Positions 50,473 to 61,614 of a stretch of DNA of 64,000 bases are shown here, one piece after another (the stretch's first letter is position 1; each line of letters begins with the position of its first letter). Location: positions 174,292,239 through 174,356,238 of the forward strand of contig CM056998.1 in NCBI GenBank assembly GCA_029891345.1, read 5' to 3'. Below the pieces are notes generated by a model. That model ran no database searches. It was not told the origin of the DNA and saw only the letters and a list, made by a program, of their open reading frames with translations. The DNA is from Dryococelus australis. Taxonomy: Eukaryota; Arthropoda; Insecta; Phasmatodea; Phasmatidae. Made by a program: the position numbers and the translations under genes.

Positions 50473-51043
50473 TGTTGCACATGGTCAATTTCCCTTGTTC
50501 TGATGTGAATTCTTCTTAGTTTTCTAGCCACGGTGATGAGGGATATTGGGAAATGGTGAGATACATGGAACCGTTAGGTCCAACGGAGGTTGGATAGGTG
50601 AACATGTGGATCCATATGAGCACATTGACATACAACAGTAAATCTCAAAGTGGGAATGTGCCGGGATATGTTGAAAGGTATGGTGAAATATTGAATTGGT
50701 TGGCGGGATGTAAAAGCCACACGGAAGGGCAATCCATTTAGACATGGTGGAGTTTTCAGAAACACAGGGGCTTAGATGTTAGGTTATCTTGATGGAGGGT
50801 TGGATGAATAATTACCGGGTTTGGGCACCAGTGCAGAGCACGAGAAATTATTGAAGCTGTGAAGGCCGATGGCCCATTTGGCCTCCCTGGTGTGCCGATG
50901 TCAATCCTGCAACAGCCATTCCTTCCTTGAAAGGTGAAGTTCAATGAGTCATAATCCTGTAATCATAGGCTAGTAGGGTCTGTTGGCCTCTCCTATACAC
51001 TGCCAAATTGTATTGGGTTATTCCGGCCACCCAATACCTTACA
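50473..51043 (-). repeat. Probable 5' LTR (571 bp)
   Basis: On the minus strand it starts TGTAAGGTATTGGG at 51043 and ends GTGCAACA at 50473, followed by TTTTTGGTGCCAGAATC, which looks like a primer-binding site. The TG...CA borders fit an LTR. Without a second copy this is an inference. Confidence 0.45.
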
Positions 51044-52284
51044 ACACTCGCCATATATTTTTAAGAGAGAATAATTCATGGAGGTTAAGTGGTCAGAGTG
51101 ACCAATGAATAAATTTGTACGCAGCACTTATTCTTACATCACAATTTATTTAGCAACCCTCGTTTGATGCACAAATGAACATATCTCCATTGTAGCTCAT
51201 AGAGCTCTTAAACTGTACAAAAATGGCACGAAGCTAACATAGTGGTTAAGTTGTGAATTTAAAGATACGTCGTATACAAGATGGTGCAAACAGTGGGGTG
51301 GTGCATGTTCCAGGGTAACAAAAAAGCTTAAAAAGGTTCCAGTACAATAAATTAAATATGGCATCTACATGATCAGTAAGAAAAAGTTGAAGTCCCCAGA
51401 GTGGGCACTCATGCACGACAAACCTCACTGGATACTATGACGCTACTGAGAAAATGGTCGTGTGGGAGCTGGCGCCTTGGCGCAAGCTTACCACGCGACA
51501 TCCCAATATCCCGTTATTATTCAGGTAAAATTTATAAAATTAAGTGTGAATGGAGAAATAGTACAAGTATGACAAAGCAATACATACAACACTATAATTT
51601 GCAGTATGAAAATATTCAGAGGAAAAATAAAAATAACTGTAAACAGCACTGGCTTGTTTACAATTCCCTGTCCTTTTGTCCAATCCTTAACATAGAATTT
51701 ACCACATGTCTCACAAGGTGTGTGTCTCTTATATGATGGATTTCATTTCACCTTTATTTGTATGTTCATCTAATATTACTGTAATTACGTTGTGGAACGT
51801 GAAAATGGACAAAACACTGGAAAAGGGAATATGTAATGTCTGGCCACATTCTGGTTTGGTTTGCGACATAGTCAGTAGACATGTTGGCTCGTGGCCTGCG
51901 CCACTTGGCTCTACTGACCTGTCTTTTGGTTATGATACCCTTTCATCTTCAAAACAATAACAACACATGCAAAATATAAATAAATAATTTCAAAACCCCT
52001 TCTAAATATTCCTACGGGGATAGCACGCAATGTCCCCGAATAGGACGGTGTGCCCTAGGGCCGTTACTGGGAACACAAGTCACTTCAACAAAACATAACT
52101 GTCAAAACACGGCAATTTACACTCTTATTATTATATTCCATGTACGCAACTTGTGTACACGGCACATACCTTATAAACATACGTGGGCACTTTATTACAC
52201 AATATTTCATAATCAAAACACAACATGGACACACTTCAGAAATGTAAACAAAACAACAGTCAAACATAACACATAGTAGTTACC

Positions 52285-52321
<37 letters not shown>

Positions 52322-52905
52322 GCATTCAGTGTACACAACTTAGTGTACTCAACACTTTCCTTAACAGAACACATAAATATTTTACAACACAATTTTTACA
52401 ACAGAACAAGACATAACACTTCACTTCAAAAGAGTTAAACATAGACACATGGCATGAGGGCGCTATGGCTCAAACGTGGCAAACGCACTGTAGAACTCTG
52501 AAAATATCAAATATTGAAAAGGCCATTTCATAAAGGTAAACACTAACATAACATTTCACTGCATTAATGCATGGCACACATCCACGGAACGCAGGCTGAA
52601 GCACTGACGTCGCACGTGGCTGGTGGATGCTCTGGCGGTTGTGCTGTCGGCGGGACAAACAGGCTGACGCTGACCAGTTCACATCAATACATCTTATATA
52701 CTACATGACCATGAAAAACCTAATGAAATAAGCATGAATTCGGAGAACCGCTAACCCTGGCTCCCTCCACAAGGGAAAAAACATAAAAACAAAATAACCT
52801 ACGAAGATGATACACAAAATGAATCCCAAAGTACTGTTTAAAAAAAAAAATCTTTTTACGATTTCAAATACCTTACGAGACAATATCCAGTTTTTCCTAA
52901 GTGGT
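51044..52905. other. No gene seen; short tandem duplication and (TTA)n
   Basis: Two related units (each with TTATTAT, a GTACGCAACTTGTGTACAC or GTACACAACTTAGTGTACTC phrase, then ACACAA text) lie at about 52115-52283 and 52284-52455. A (TTA)n tract occupies 52286-52321. Nothing else is recognisable. Confidence 0.45.
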
Positions 52906-52970
52906 ATTTTTCTGTCTTGTATATCCCTAATAAGCCAGGCAAGTATGGTGTCAAAATCGCCATGATGTGT

Positions 52971-54154
52971 TGTAAGGAGTTCCCTTACAGTTGGTTCTCA
53001 GTTATCATTTCGCTCATTATTTATTTTATCATACAATAGTCCATAAATTTTACAGTTAATCTGTGACATTTATACTACGTGGAGAACAATATCGATTTTT
53101 GAAGAAGTGCAGATATCGTGAAGGAAGGTAACCAGGCAGAGGTTTTTGTTTCGCATGGAATGTTTTTGGGAACAATTTTTGTAAAGTCACGAAATGGAGA
53201 CTGTTCTTCTGTAAAAAAAGACTTGATAAAAAAGTTATGCAGTTTCTATTAATGCCATGCCAAGTCAAATAAATTGAGTATGAAGAGGATGTCCTGCAGA
53301 CCTGGAGGGTACTGTCTACTCCTGATGGCGACTAGTTGGACCGATGTTGCTGTCCAAATTTCATAAATTATGGTTTGGTAAGCCTTTGACTTCAATGGCA
53401 GCCAGATCTTCATGACTTTGTGTTCAACGTAACATCATGTAAGGCGTATATTATGATTAAAGTTAAACATGGGCCGAATTCACGTAATGAACTTGTTCTA
53501 TTTTTTTAAACTTCTCCAGGCAGTGATGTATCAAAAAAAAAGCTAATACTCAAGAAGTCCTGATTATTGTTTGATATAAGATTCAAAATCTCACGCTTGA
53601 AGACGTTTCTTGATCAACAAGACTGTTAGCTGAAAGCAAATGTTAATATATGTACCTTCATAGATAATTTAATTGAGCTACATATTCATCTACATGTTTC
53701 GATGTTGTGATACCATATGTTATTCATGGAACATACTTAATTCATTTTCTAGACAGCCATCATATTCATATTATAATCTTTTCATATGTTGACAGCATAC
53801 GGTATTTTGTTCTTTTGAATTTTAATTGTAAGATTGAAGGGTAGTTGTAACATTGTCATGTGTAGTGTTAAAATTGTCTATTTATTAAAAATATATATAT
53901 GTGCTTTCTGTACATAGAACCTATCTTAAAGTTGCACTGTTAAATAATTACTAATACAAATTACTGCTGTTATGATCCTAGAAACCATGATGATTTAAGG
54001 TGATAATTCTGAAAATAAATCTTTTTTTTTTTTTTTTCATTCTTTTTCTTGAATATAACTACCAAGATGTTCTCAAATATACATGTGAAAAGGCGCCCGT
54101 ATCTCTACATCCATTAATTATACTCTTATAAATAATTCTGTACGAAACACTACA
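52971..54154 (+). repeat. 5' LTR (1184 bp)
   Basis: It is matched by 57650-58785. The first ~380 bp are nearly identical between the two; the remainder shows clearly more substitutions and length differences. Confidence 0.85.
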
Positions 54155-54160
54155 GAAAAA

Positions 54161-54180
54161 TTGGCTACCCAAACGTGGGC
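54161..54180 (+). promoter_or_regulatory. Probable primer-binding site
   Basis: TGGCTACCCAAACGTGGGC, just after the 5' LTR, is close to the TGGCGCCCAACGTGGGGC form used by lysine-tRNA-primed retroelements. The position, a few bases past the LTR end, is as expected. Confidence 0.55.
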
Positions 54181-54312
54181 ACTATGAAAATAGCTTATAC
54201 TTTGATATAATTTTGTTGGAGAAAGAAGAAATTTTGTTTTACATTGAAAGTCCATAGCGGTATAGTTAAGGCTTCTATGGAAGTGTTATCAAAGAAATTG
54301 TTGAATTAATCT

Positions 54313-55050
54313 GTGCACCAAAGAGAAAGGGTTAAGTATTGTCGCTACAGACAATCATTGTTAATGGAACATGAACCCTATTTCTTTAGAAGTTCTATGA
54401 GCACGTTAAGGGATAGTGGGGCTGTAAGTCAGAATGATGCTAACTCTGATGTGTTAAGCATAGAGATTACACCATTGGTTACGCCTACAAATAGTACTAA
54501 TGTAGACGAGCGAGTTAATCAGCCAACTGAAAATCTAGGCATGAATCCCGAAATATTGGCGATGTTCCAAATACTTAGCTCTCAAATTAAGGAACAAAAT
54601 GCTGAATTGAGTACGAAAATTGATGCTTGTTTCGATGAGCAGAATAATAAATTTAATTCATTGGCACAGCATACAGCTAATGTAGAGAATCTCATTTCCA
54701 CAGTAAGCGAACGCACAGATGACATGGCCGCAGCTTTGACTGCACTTGAGACGACCATGTCTGTACTGCAAGAAAATCAAATGGCACAGGCGAATATGAC
54801 GGATAGATTTCAGGACGATTTAAATCAAACCCAGTCGCTAGTAGAAGATAAGCTATTAAAATTGAAAGCAGCCACCAAAGAAAGCTTTGTAGCTGTCCAA
54901 ACTAGCATTAATGATGTGCAATCGCGAGTACAGTCCTTAGAAGTAAGACTATCCAGCGAGGCAGAACGCACTCGAATAGACATAGAAAATCAAATGTGTG
55001 TCTTAGATATACACAACTGTAGAAAACAAGCAAACCGAAGTTTCAACTAG
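54313..55050 (+). pseudogene. Gag-like coiled-coil region (fossil)
   Basis: An open stretch of 245 codons begins near the 5' LTR. From about residue 80 onward it is rich in Gln, Glu, Ala and Leu with heptad spacing (ILAMFQILSSQIKEQNAEL; VQSRVQSLEVRLSSEAERT), predicting a long coiled coil. Some insect Ty3/gypsy gag proteins start this way. No zinc knuckle was seen in it. The assignment rests on position and texture. Confidence 0.5.
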
Positions 55051-55595
55051 TTTGAATACAAGTATTTTGGAAAATGTAGACCATCAATTAGTGAATTTTG
55101 AATGACATTTCGAGGCGAAATTTGCAACAGAGTGCTTAAATTTGCAAAAAATCTGTCAAGCAGAAATAACGCGTTACAGAATAAGCTTGTTGAGTTAGAT
55201 GCCAATGTTCAAAAAATCATGCTATCAGGCTTAACAACATCTGAATCGGTTAGTGTGCATATTTTGCAAGCCAATGAGAGCAGAGGCGAGGGAAGAAAGC
55301 TGAAATCTCTGACCGGTGACAGTCATATCAATACTGGGAATTTACAAGGAGCTGATCCACAGTCAAGAACGTGAACAGTTAACAATGTGCATCTACCTGG
55401 AAATAACTGTAATAATGGATACAATAATACAAATGGCTCGCCATGGACGTACTTACCGTCACAAATGGGGCGAATATAACTCATGCAAAGTTTTAATTCC
55501 AACTTGCAACCTAATCTACTACCAAGACTGGGTTATTTTCAATGGAACGAAGGGTTAAATCCGCTTGCTCCGCTGTTTCCACAGCTGACGTTACC

Positions 55596-55687
55596 GATGA
55601 ATGTGAGCGTTTGCGCAAACCCCTCACCCAACTACGACCTAGATGAATGTGAGCGTTTGCGCAAACCCCTCACCCAACTACGACCTA
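55596..55687 (+). repeat. 46-bp perfect tandem duplication
   Basis: GATGAATGTGAGCGTTTGCG and the following 26 bases at 55596-55641 are repeated exactly at 55642-55687. Perfect identity means a recent local event within the older LTR element. Confidence 0.95.
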
Positions 55688-55739
55688 GATGCTCTGCCAA
55701 GGATGGAAGTGTGTAATGTGGAGAAGAATCCCCATGTAC

Positions 55740-56030
55740 TAAGACAAGAGCTTCTAAACTTGGTGAGAAGACGTTTCCTCGCGGCTGAAAGCCGGAAGAA
55801 ACATCGTAGAACAAACAAATTAATGATATTTCACCTAAACGATCTTGTTTTGCATCGTAGTAATCCTACAAACAATGCTTGAGAAAGAGTTACGAGAAAG
55901 TTATTTGTTAACTTTCGAAGGTCTGTTCAAAGTTATCGGCGTTGTACACAACAATTGTTACGAACTTGCTGATATGCAAGGCATTCCAGTAGGTAAATTT
56001 AATAACACAGTTGAGACCCTATCGTATTCC
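55740..56030 (+). pseudogene. Integrase C-terminal tail (fossil)
   Basis: The text FHLNDLVLHRSNPTNNALEK (55830-55880), then LLTFEGLFKVIGVVHNNCYE and GIPVGKFNNTVETL, fits the C-terminal domain of insect Ty3/gypsy integrases: a 'GDLVLLR' strand and a 'Y-GP-xVI' strand. It places the element in Ty3/gypsy. Confidence 0.6.
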
Positions 56031-56087
56031 TAAGGCAGAACCAAGTGTTAATACCAGTGACAAAGATGGCATTGATATTGCACAATC

Positions 56088-56097
<10 letters not shown>

Positions 56098-56119
<22 letters not shown>
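56098..56119. repeat. (TA)n tract
   Basis: A short simple repeat downstream of the integrase tail. Confidence 0.9.
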
Positions 56120-56124
<5 letters not shown>

Positions 56125-57649
56125 CAGTAGTAGATCTGACCCAAGAGCTGGTGTATAGTGTCCATTGTTAGTGTTTAATTTTATATCCAGTGCCCCTATG
56201 TTAGTTTTTGAATTTATTGAAGAGTCTTGTTAATTATACGTATTATTCACCTCTCCCATACGCTTGTTCCCACACCTTGTTTTCAATGATCCTACATTAA
56301 GATACAAGCAATAATCCTTAACTACCAGGCTTATGTTGAGGCCTAATATGAAATGTGCCTGTATACTGAGATATACTTTGATTGCCAGAGAGAAGAAAAG
56401 GTATAAGATATACAACCGTCGCATCTTATATTTACTACTGAAGAAAAAAAATGTAGCCTTGTATGTCAATTAAGTTCAGCAATGATCAAGATGAGTACAT
56501 TGATCTACAATCGAAAGAAAAACTCCTTCATGATTCATATAATTTGGTTATGAATCAACTTACTAATCCCCTGCAGTTTCAGATCGTTAGAACGTATTTA
56601 TGCTTGTTAATCTGCCTTCCACGTAAAATAATGTTTGAAATAAGGAAGTATTTTCTATATGCTGAGAGAAAAGTTACAACTAAATATCAAGTCTTACTGA
56701 ACGCTCCTAAGTTTCACACGCATCTGTCTTGTACTGTCGTAATCCTGTCATTATTCTATCTCTTCTATCTTAATTATGTTGTTAGTGTGTTTTGTTAGGA
56801 TAAATGTTTTATAGTTGTACCATATTCAGTGTATGGTATGTTAATTGGTTGCATTGTGTATCAATTTATAAGTTGTTAAAGGGTTATTAGTTTCATTGCA
56901 TATCATCTTTATGACAATTTTCCCAACTAGGATAAACAACCTTGGTTAGAGATAGGAAACGCAATGTTTCCTGCAGAAGCATATCCTTTGCCATTGTCTT
57001 CTATATTTACTCTCATTAGATGTTGCATATGGGAAACTAATTATTTGACAGTCAATTCTTATTTCATCATCCCTAAATGCGCTATGATATCATAATAATG
57101 AAGCATGTTATTGAGCTCATAATCAAGCGAAATAGCTTCGTATACATCAAATGATTTATTAAAAAAACTGTGGGATGGTGCATGAACCAATTGTAATTGA
57201 GAATGTGTTCCCAACATCTATGAAAGTGGTAACTATTTTTTCCTTGAAGATGAATATAGTGAGTTATCTTTTTCTTCAAAACTTTGAAATTCAAAAAGAA
57301 CGTGTTAGGTAAAGTGCTGATATAGTCACAAACTCTTTTATCACTTGATTTTGATTAATCATGCAAACAAAGACTGCATCGATCTGAGTGTGGCTATATT
57401 GATTCTTTTAACTAGTGTTTTTTCTTGTTTAAATAATTTGCAAGGTTAATGTTCATATGTTTAAATTTAAGAAATTTGCATTTTTGTTGCAAGATTTCAC
57501 TAATAATGTTAACCGTTTATTGTAATGAACTCATATGTGTTGGTGTATCTGTTGTCAGTCTGCATCATTAATTTCAGTATCTCTCATTGCATTTTCATAT
57601 ATGTTTCTCATTAACTTTCCAATTAACTCTAAACTTAATTGGGGCTTTC

Positions 57650-58785
57650 TATAAGGAGTTACCTTACAGTTGGTTCTCAGTTATCATTTCGATCATTATT
57701 TATTTTATCATACAATAGTCCATAAATTTTAGTTAATCTGTGACATTTATACTACGTGGAGAATAATATCGATTTTTGAAGAAGTGCAGATATCGTGAAG
57801 GAAGGTAACCAGGCAGAGGTTTTTGTTTCGCATGGAATGTTTTTGGGAACAATTTTTGTAAAGTCACGAAATGGAGACTGTTCTTCTGTAAAAAAGACTT
57901 GATAAAAAAGTTATGCAGTTTCTATTAATGCCATGCTGAGTCAAATAAATTGAGTATGAAGAGGATGCCCTGCAGACCTGGAGGGTACTGTCTACTCCTG
58001 ATGGCGACTAGTTGAACCGATGTGGCTGTCCAATTTCCATCAATTATGGTTTGGTGAGCCTTGGGCTTCGATGGCAACCAGATCTTCATGACGGTGTCTA
58101 CGTTTGTCAAGTAAGGTCGACTTGCATTTTCAAACTTCTCAAGGCAGTGATTTATCAAAGTAGCTAAAACTCAGAAGTCCTGATCATTATTTAATATAAA
58201 ATTCAAAATCTCACAATTAAGAGTTTTCGTTGTTTTACTGGACTCAATTACTAGCTGATGACACATAAAATTATACTTTCATGAAACATTTAAATGAGCT
58301 TGATATTATTCTATATATTTTGTTATTGTGTGATTATTTTGTATTTAGGGAACATCCTTCATTCGTTTTCTAGGCAGTCATCATATTCATATTATCATCT
58401 TTTCATATGTTGACAGCAGGCAGTATTTTGTTCTGCTATTGATTATTAATTTTAAGATGGAATGGTAGTTGTAAACTGTTGTCACATGTAGTGCTAGAAT
58501 TGTATATTTATTAAAGTTATAAACTTGATTTTTACATGTGCTTTCTGTAGGTAGAGCCTATCTTAAGACTACACTATTTAATATTTACTAGTACAAGTTT
58601 CTGCCCTTATGATCCTAGAAAACATGATGATTTAAGGTTGTAATTCTGAAGATAGATCTGTTTTTCATTTTTTATCTTGAATAGAACTACCAAGCAGATG
58701 TTCTTAAATAAGCTTGTGAAAAGGCGCTCATATCTCTACATCCATGAACTACACTCTTATAAATAATTCTGTATGAAACTCTACA
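57650..58785 (+). repeat. 3' LTR (1136 bp)
   Basis: It is the direct copy of 52971-54154, ending at CTACA before the GTGT duplication. It contains AATAAATTGAG (near 57945) and other AT-rich signals. Confidence 0.85.
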
Positions 58786-58789
58786 GTGT

Positions 58790-59515
58790 GATTGTATGGT
58801 TCGAATACAGGATACATGCTGACAGCAATATCATACACTGGGAAGAAAATGAAAACCGATGGTAAAGGCCTTGCTGATTTTTTTGTCGGGAAGGGAGATC
58901 AGAAAACTAGTATGTTTGTTTTTGATAATGAACTAAGTCTGCTCTCATACGTGCCCAAGAAGAGAAAGTATGTTCTGTTATTGTCCAATATGCATACAGA
59001 GATGCATGTGTAAAGATGCAGACTTGCCTGAAATTATTGATTACTATAACTCGACGAAATGTGGTGTTGATCTCTATGATCAAATGTGCGCAGCATACAC
59101 TTGCAGCAGAAAAACACAGAGATGGCCACTGTGTGTACTCTAGGGCATGTTTAATTGAGCTTGTCTGAATGGCTTCATCATCCTTCGCCACAACCTGACA
59201 TCAACAGGTCAAATGTCACTGAAACAAGACATATTTTTGTTGGAATTAAGAGAGCAACTAATGATTCCATGGATGAAAACATGGCTTCAAATCCCAACAC
59301 TCCCAACCATAGCCTATAAAAGCAGCACTTTCAGATCAGATAGGGAAGGAATATACAGTCAACGCTCCAAATCAGCGACCTTCAGGCTCTCAAGGAAGAT
59401 ACTATGTCTATTCGAGGAGTAACGACCGAAAAACCAAAGTTTTCTGTAGTGTTTGCAGTAGAGCAATATGTCACGAGCACAAAGTGATTACCTGTAGTAG
59501 CTGCACGACCTAAAA
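58790..59515 (+). pseudogene. piggyBac-like transposase, C-terminal part
   Basis: Blocks in order: GYMLTAISYTGKK (58810-58850); YVLLLSNMHTEMHV (58970-59010); EIIDYYNSTKCGVDLYDQMC (59035-59092), which carries the late catalytic Asp; then SRKTQRWPLCV (59105-59140). The Cys-rich tail with CSVCSRAICHEHKV and CSSC (59450-59510) is the zinc-binding end typical of piggyBac. Stops and a frame change after 59010 and near 59150 break the frame. piggyBac moves by cut-and-paste at TTAA. Compared with typical transposases of about 550-600 residues, less than half is left. Confidence 0.8.
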
Positions 59516-59520
59516 ACTGC

Positions 59521-59780
59521 AAGTAGAATCACAGTTATGAAAAGTTTGTTTAAAAAATATTTGTAACTGATATGCATTCTGTTGACTTCTAGAACAAACT
59601 TTTTGTGGAATTTACTTTTATTAGATACTGTTCTATTAGGTTGGTAAGTTAACTGAATTAAAGAATTTATAGTAGGCTGCTATGATGGATTGATAGGTCA
59701 TAGGGAAAAAAATTAAACTATTATAGGTTTCATGTGCACCCTACCTTACTCATCCAGGGAAGAAATATTTATTTTTTCTA
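59521..59780. other. Spacer between piggyBac and Polinton remnants
   Basis: AT-rich sequence. A TTAA occurs near 59712 beside GGGAAAAAAA, which could be the piggyBac right end, but no matching left end is present to test it. Confidence 0.3.
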
Positions 59781-61533
59781 CTAATGTATAATGTAAACAA
59801 AAGAAATAGAATAAGCGAGAAAATTTACAGAGTTAATACAGCTTTTAAATGTAGGATATCAACATATATAATAGAAAATAGCTTTAATTTAGTAAGGCCA
59901 AATAATTTTTTTAATTCATTAAAACCTAAAGTTTTTGAGATAACACATGATCATCATAGGAATGTGGGTTGAAAACTCACATTAAATTTGTTGCCGATTT
60001 TCGCAGCTGAAAAACAGGTGGAATACGGAGATTCTATGGCATTCAATCATATACCCATACAATATTGAAGGAAGGAGAAACTGAAAGTATTTACAAAATC
60101 ATAAAAAAAAAAAAAAAAAAAAGATGTACTTACACAAATAGAAAATATTGAAAAAAAGTCCTTCAGGTTGGGCTTTATATAGAATAGTTGGAATACAATA
60201 CAGTTATCTATAAATAAGTATAATACATTAAATGAAGCATCTTATATTGGTCTACCAAAAAAGATTAAGAACAAAAGTCATGCATTAATGTAAAAATTGA
60301 AGATCAAAAAATTTTTCTTTGGGTAATCAAGTCTGGATTATTTCCAGGAGTAAAAGATTCACATGGAGAAAATAAATATTTAAATGTGGGACTTAATATT
60401 GATGAAATGATAGATAAGTATGAATATCCAATTAAAATTTACGATATACCAAAAATAGAAAATCCAATTAATTCATCTATAAATATATACTCTATTGAAG
60501 GCGAGTCCACAGTTCATCCACGAAAACTTACAAAACAAAAATAGGAAAACACATCAATTTACTTTATTTCAAAAATAATACTGTTGGATAAAAAAATTTA
60601 TCGAAGTTGCTTTCAGTACAAAAGATTAATCATAAAAGTAAAACATATATATGTGATATGTGCCTTCAATTCTTTTACACTCAAGAAAGTTTAAATAAAC
60701 ATGTAGTCGAGTGTTATAAACATGAACTAATAAAAATCACTTTACCTTCGAAAGGTGAAAAAATATTTCTCCAAAACTACCAACATACAATGAAAGTTCA
60801 TTTTATAATAGTAGTAGATTTCGAATCAATACTAAAGAAAATATCAACTACTCAACCAAACCCCAATTAACCCAAAAATATCCAATTTTAAGAGATGATG
60901 CTATTGATGATGGCTTTTATAAGGAAATACTTATGCTATCAACATACATATTCATTTTACCTAACTCCATCTTATTTATTTGTGGCATGTTATATATATT
61001 ATCATTTTCATAATCACTTGTGTCAAATTTATCTATCATTGTCTTTATATCTTCGTAAAAATTTTCTGTTTTTGTGTTATAAACTACTGTTCAATTTCTA
61101 ATTATATTTTATCTAGTTGTGGTGATTGTAAACCTCCAGTTGTAAATGAAGGGTGGATATAAGACTGGTTTCAAATGAAAAAGTTTGCGAAAAATTAATC
61201 GCAAAAACAAATTTCAAAAACACTGCTATATTTAATGTGAATCTTGCTGCTTTACATATGAATAAAACAAGTGTATATTTTAATAAACCTATTTATGTGG
61301 GTATGCCAATTTTAGGTATATCAAAAGAATTGATGTATAATTTTCATCAGAAATTGATGAAACCAAAATATGGAGATAAAATTGAATTATGCCATCAAGA
61401 TACTCATTCGTATGTTTATAACATAAAAACAGAAAATTTTTACGAAGCTACGAAGACAATGATAGATTAATTTGAAACAAGTGATTATCCAATTGATGAT
61501 ATCTATAACATGTCACAAAAAAATAAGGTGTTC
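59780..61533 (+). mobile_element. Polinton/Maverick fossil: DNA polymerase B fragment
   Basis: Text such as FLWVIKSGLFPGVKDSHGEN (60310-60370), a zinc-finger-like CDMCLQFFYTQESLNKHVVEC (60655-60715), HFIIVVDFESILKK (60800-60840) and, further right, SVYFNKPIYVGMPILGISKE (61270-61330) with LMYNFHQKLMKPKYGDKIEL and CHQDTHSYVYNIKT follows the order of protein-primed family B polymerases of Polintons. Related adintovirus-like elements are also possible. Capsid, protease and integrase genes and terminal repeats were not seen. It is broken in many places. Confidence 0.7.
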
Positions 61534-61614
61534 TGTTAGATATGTAAGATTGGCAACACTCTATTGTGTACGTACTTGTATCATGGCGGTGGTGACCTAA
61601 CGAAGGATAGAACA
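61534..61614 (+). repeat. Possible 81-bp LTR
   Basis: The segment opens TGTTAGATATG and closes GATAGAACA, followed directly by the primer-binding-like TGGTGGCAGCGG. Mag from silkworm is known for an LTR under 100 bp, which fits. There is no second copy to confirm it. Confidence 0.4.

Larger units (their letters stand above)
46650..51043 (-). mobile_element. Ty3/gypsy retroelement fossil with one LTR
   Basis: Reading right to left: probable 5' LTR (50473-51043), a primer-binding-like segment TGGTGCCAGAATC, gag-like text (48912-50460), a protease segment with ALIDSAAS (near 48790), RNase H text (47984-48518) and integrase (47405-47887). The order fits Ty3/gypsy. It is incomplete and broken in several places. 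No second LTR was found, so age cannot be estimated from LTR divergence. Confidence 0.65.
52971..58785 (+). mobile_element. LTR retroelement with both LTRs, internally reduced (fossil)
   Basis: LTRs at 52971-54154 and 57650-58785 are in direct orientation, starting TGTAAGGAGTT / TATAAGGAGTT and ending CTACA or near it. GTGT precedes the first (52967-52970) and follows the second (58786-58789), a 4-bp target duplication. TGGCTACCCAAACGTGGGC at 54161 resembles a lysine-tRNA primer-binding site. The interior has a gag-like frame (54313-55050) and an integrase tail (55740-56030), but no RT text was seen. It looks non-autonomous. LTR divergence points to an insertion that is neither recent nor very old. 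Confidence 0.85.
52906..59520 (+). mobile_element. piggyBac-like DNA transposon remnant, split by an LTR element
   Basis: Left of the inserted LTR element, 52906-52970 reads YIPNKPGKYGVKIAMMC, and right of it, 58790-59515 carries the rest of a piggyBac transposase. The KPxKYGxK block and the later blocks belong to one protein family, and the split falls between them. Only the middle and C-terminal regions are present; the N-terminal half and the TTAA-flanked ends were not found. Confidence 0.75.
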
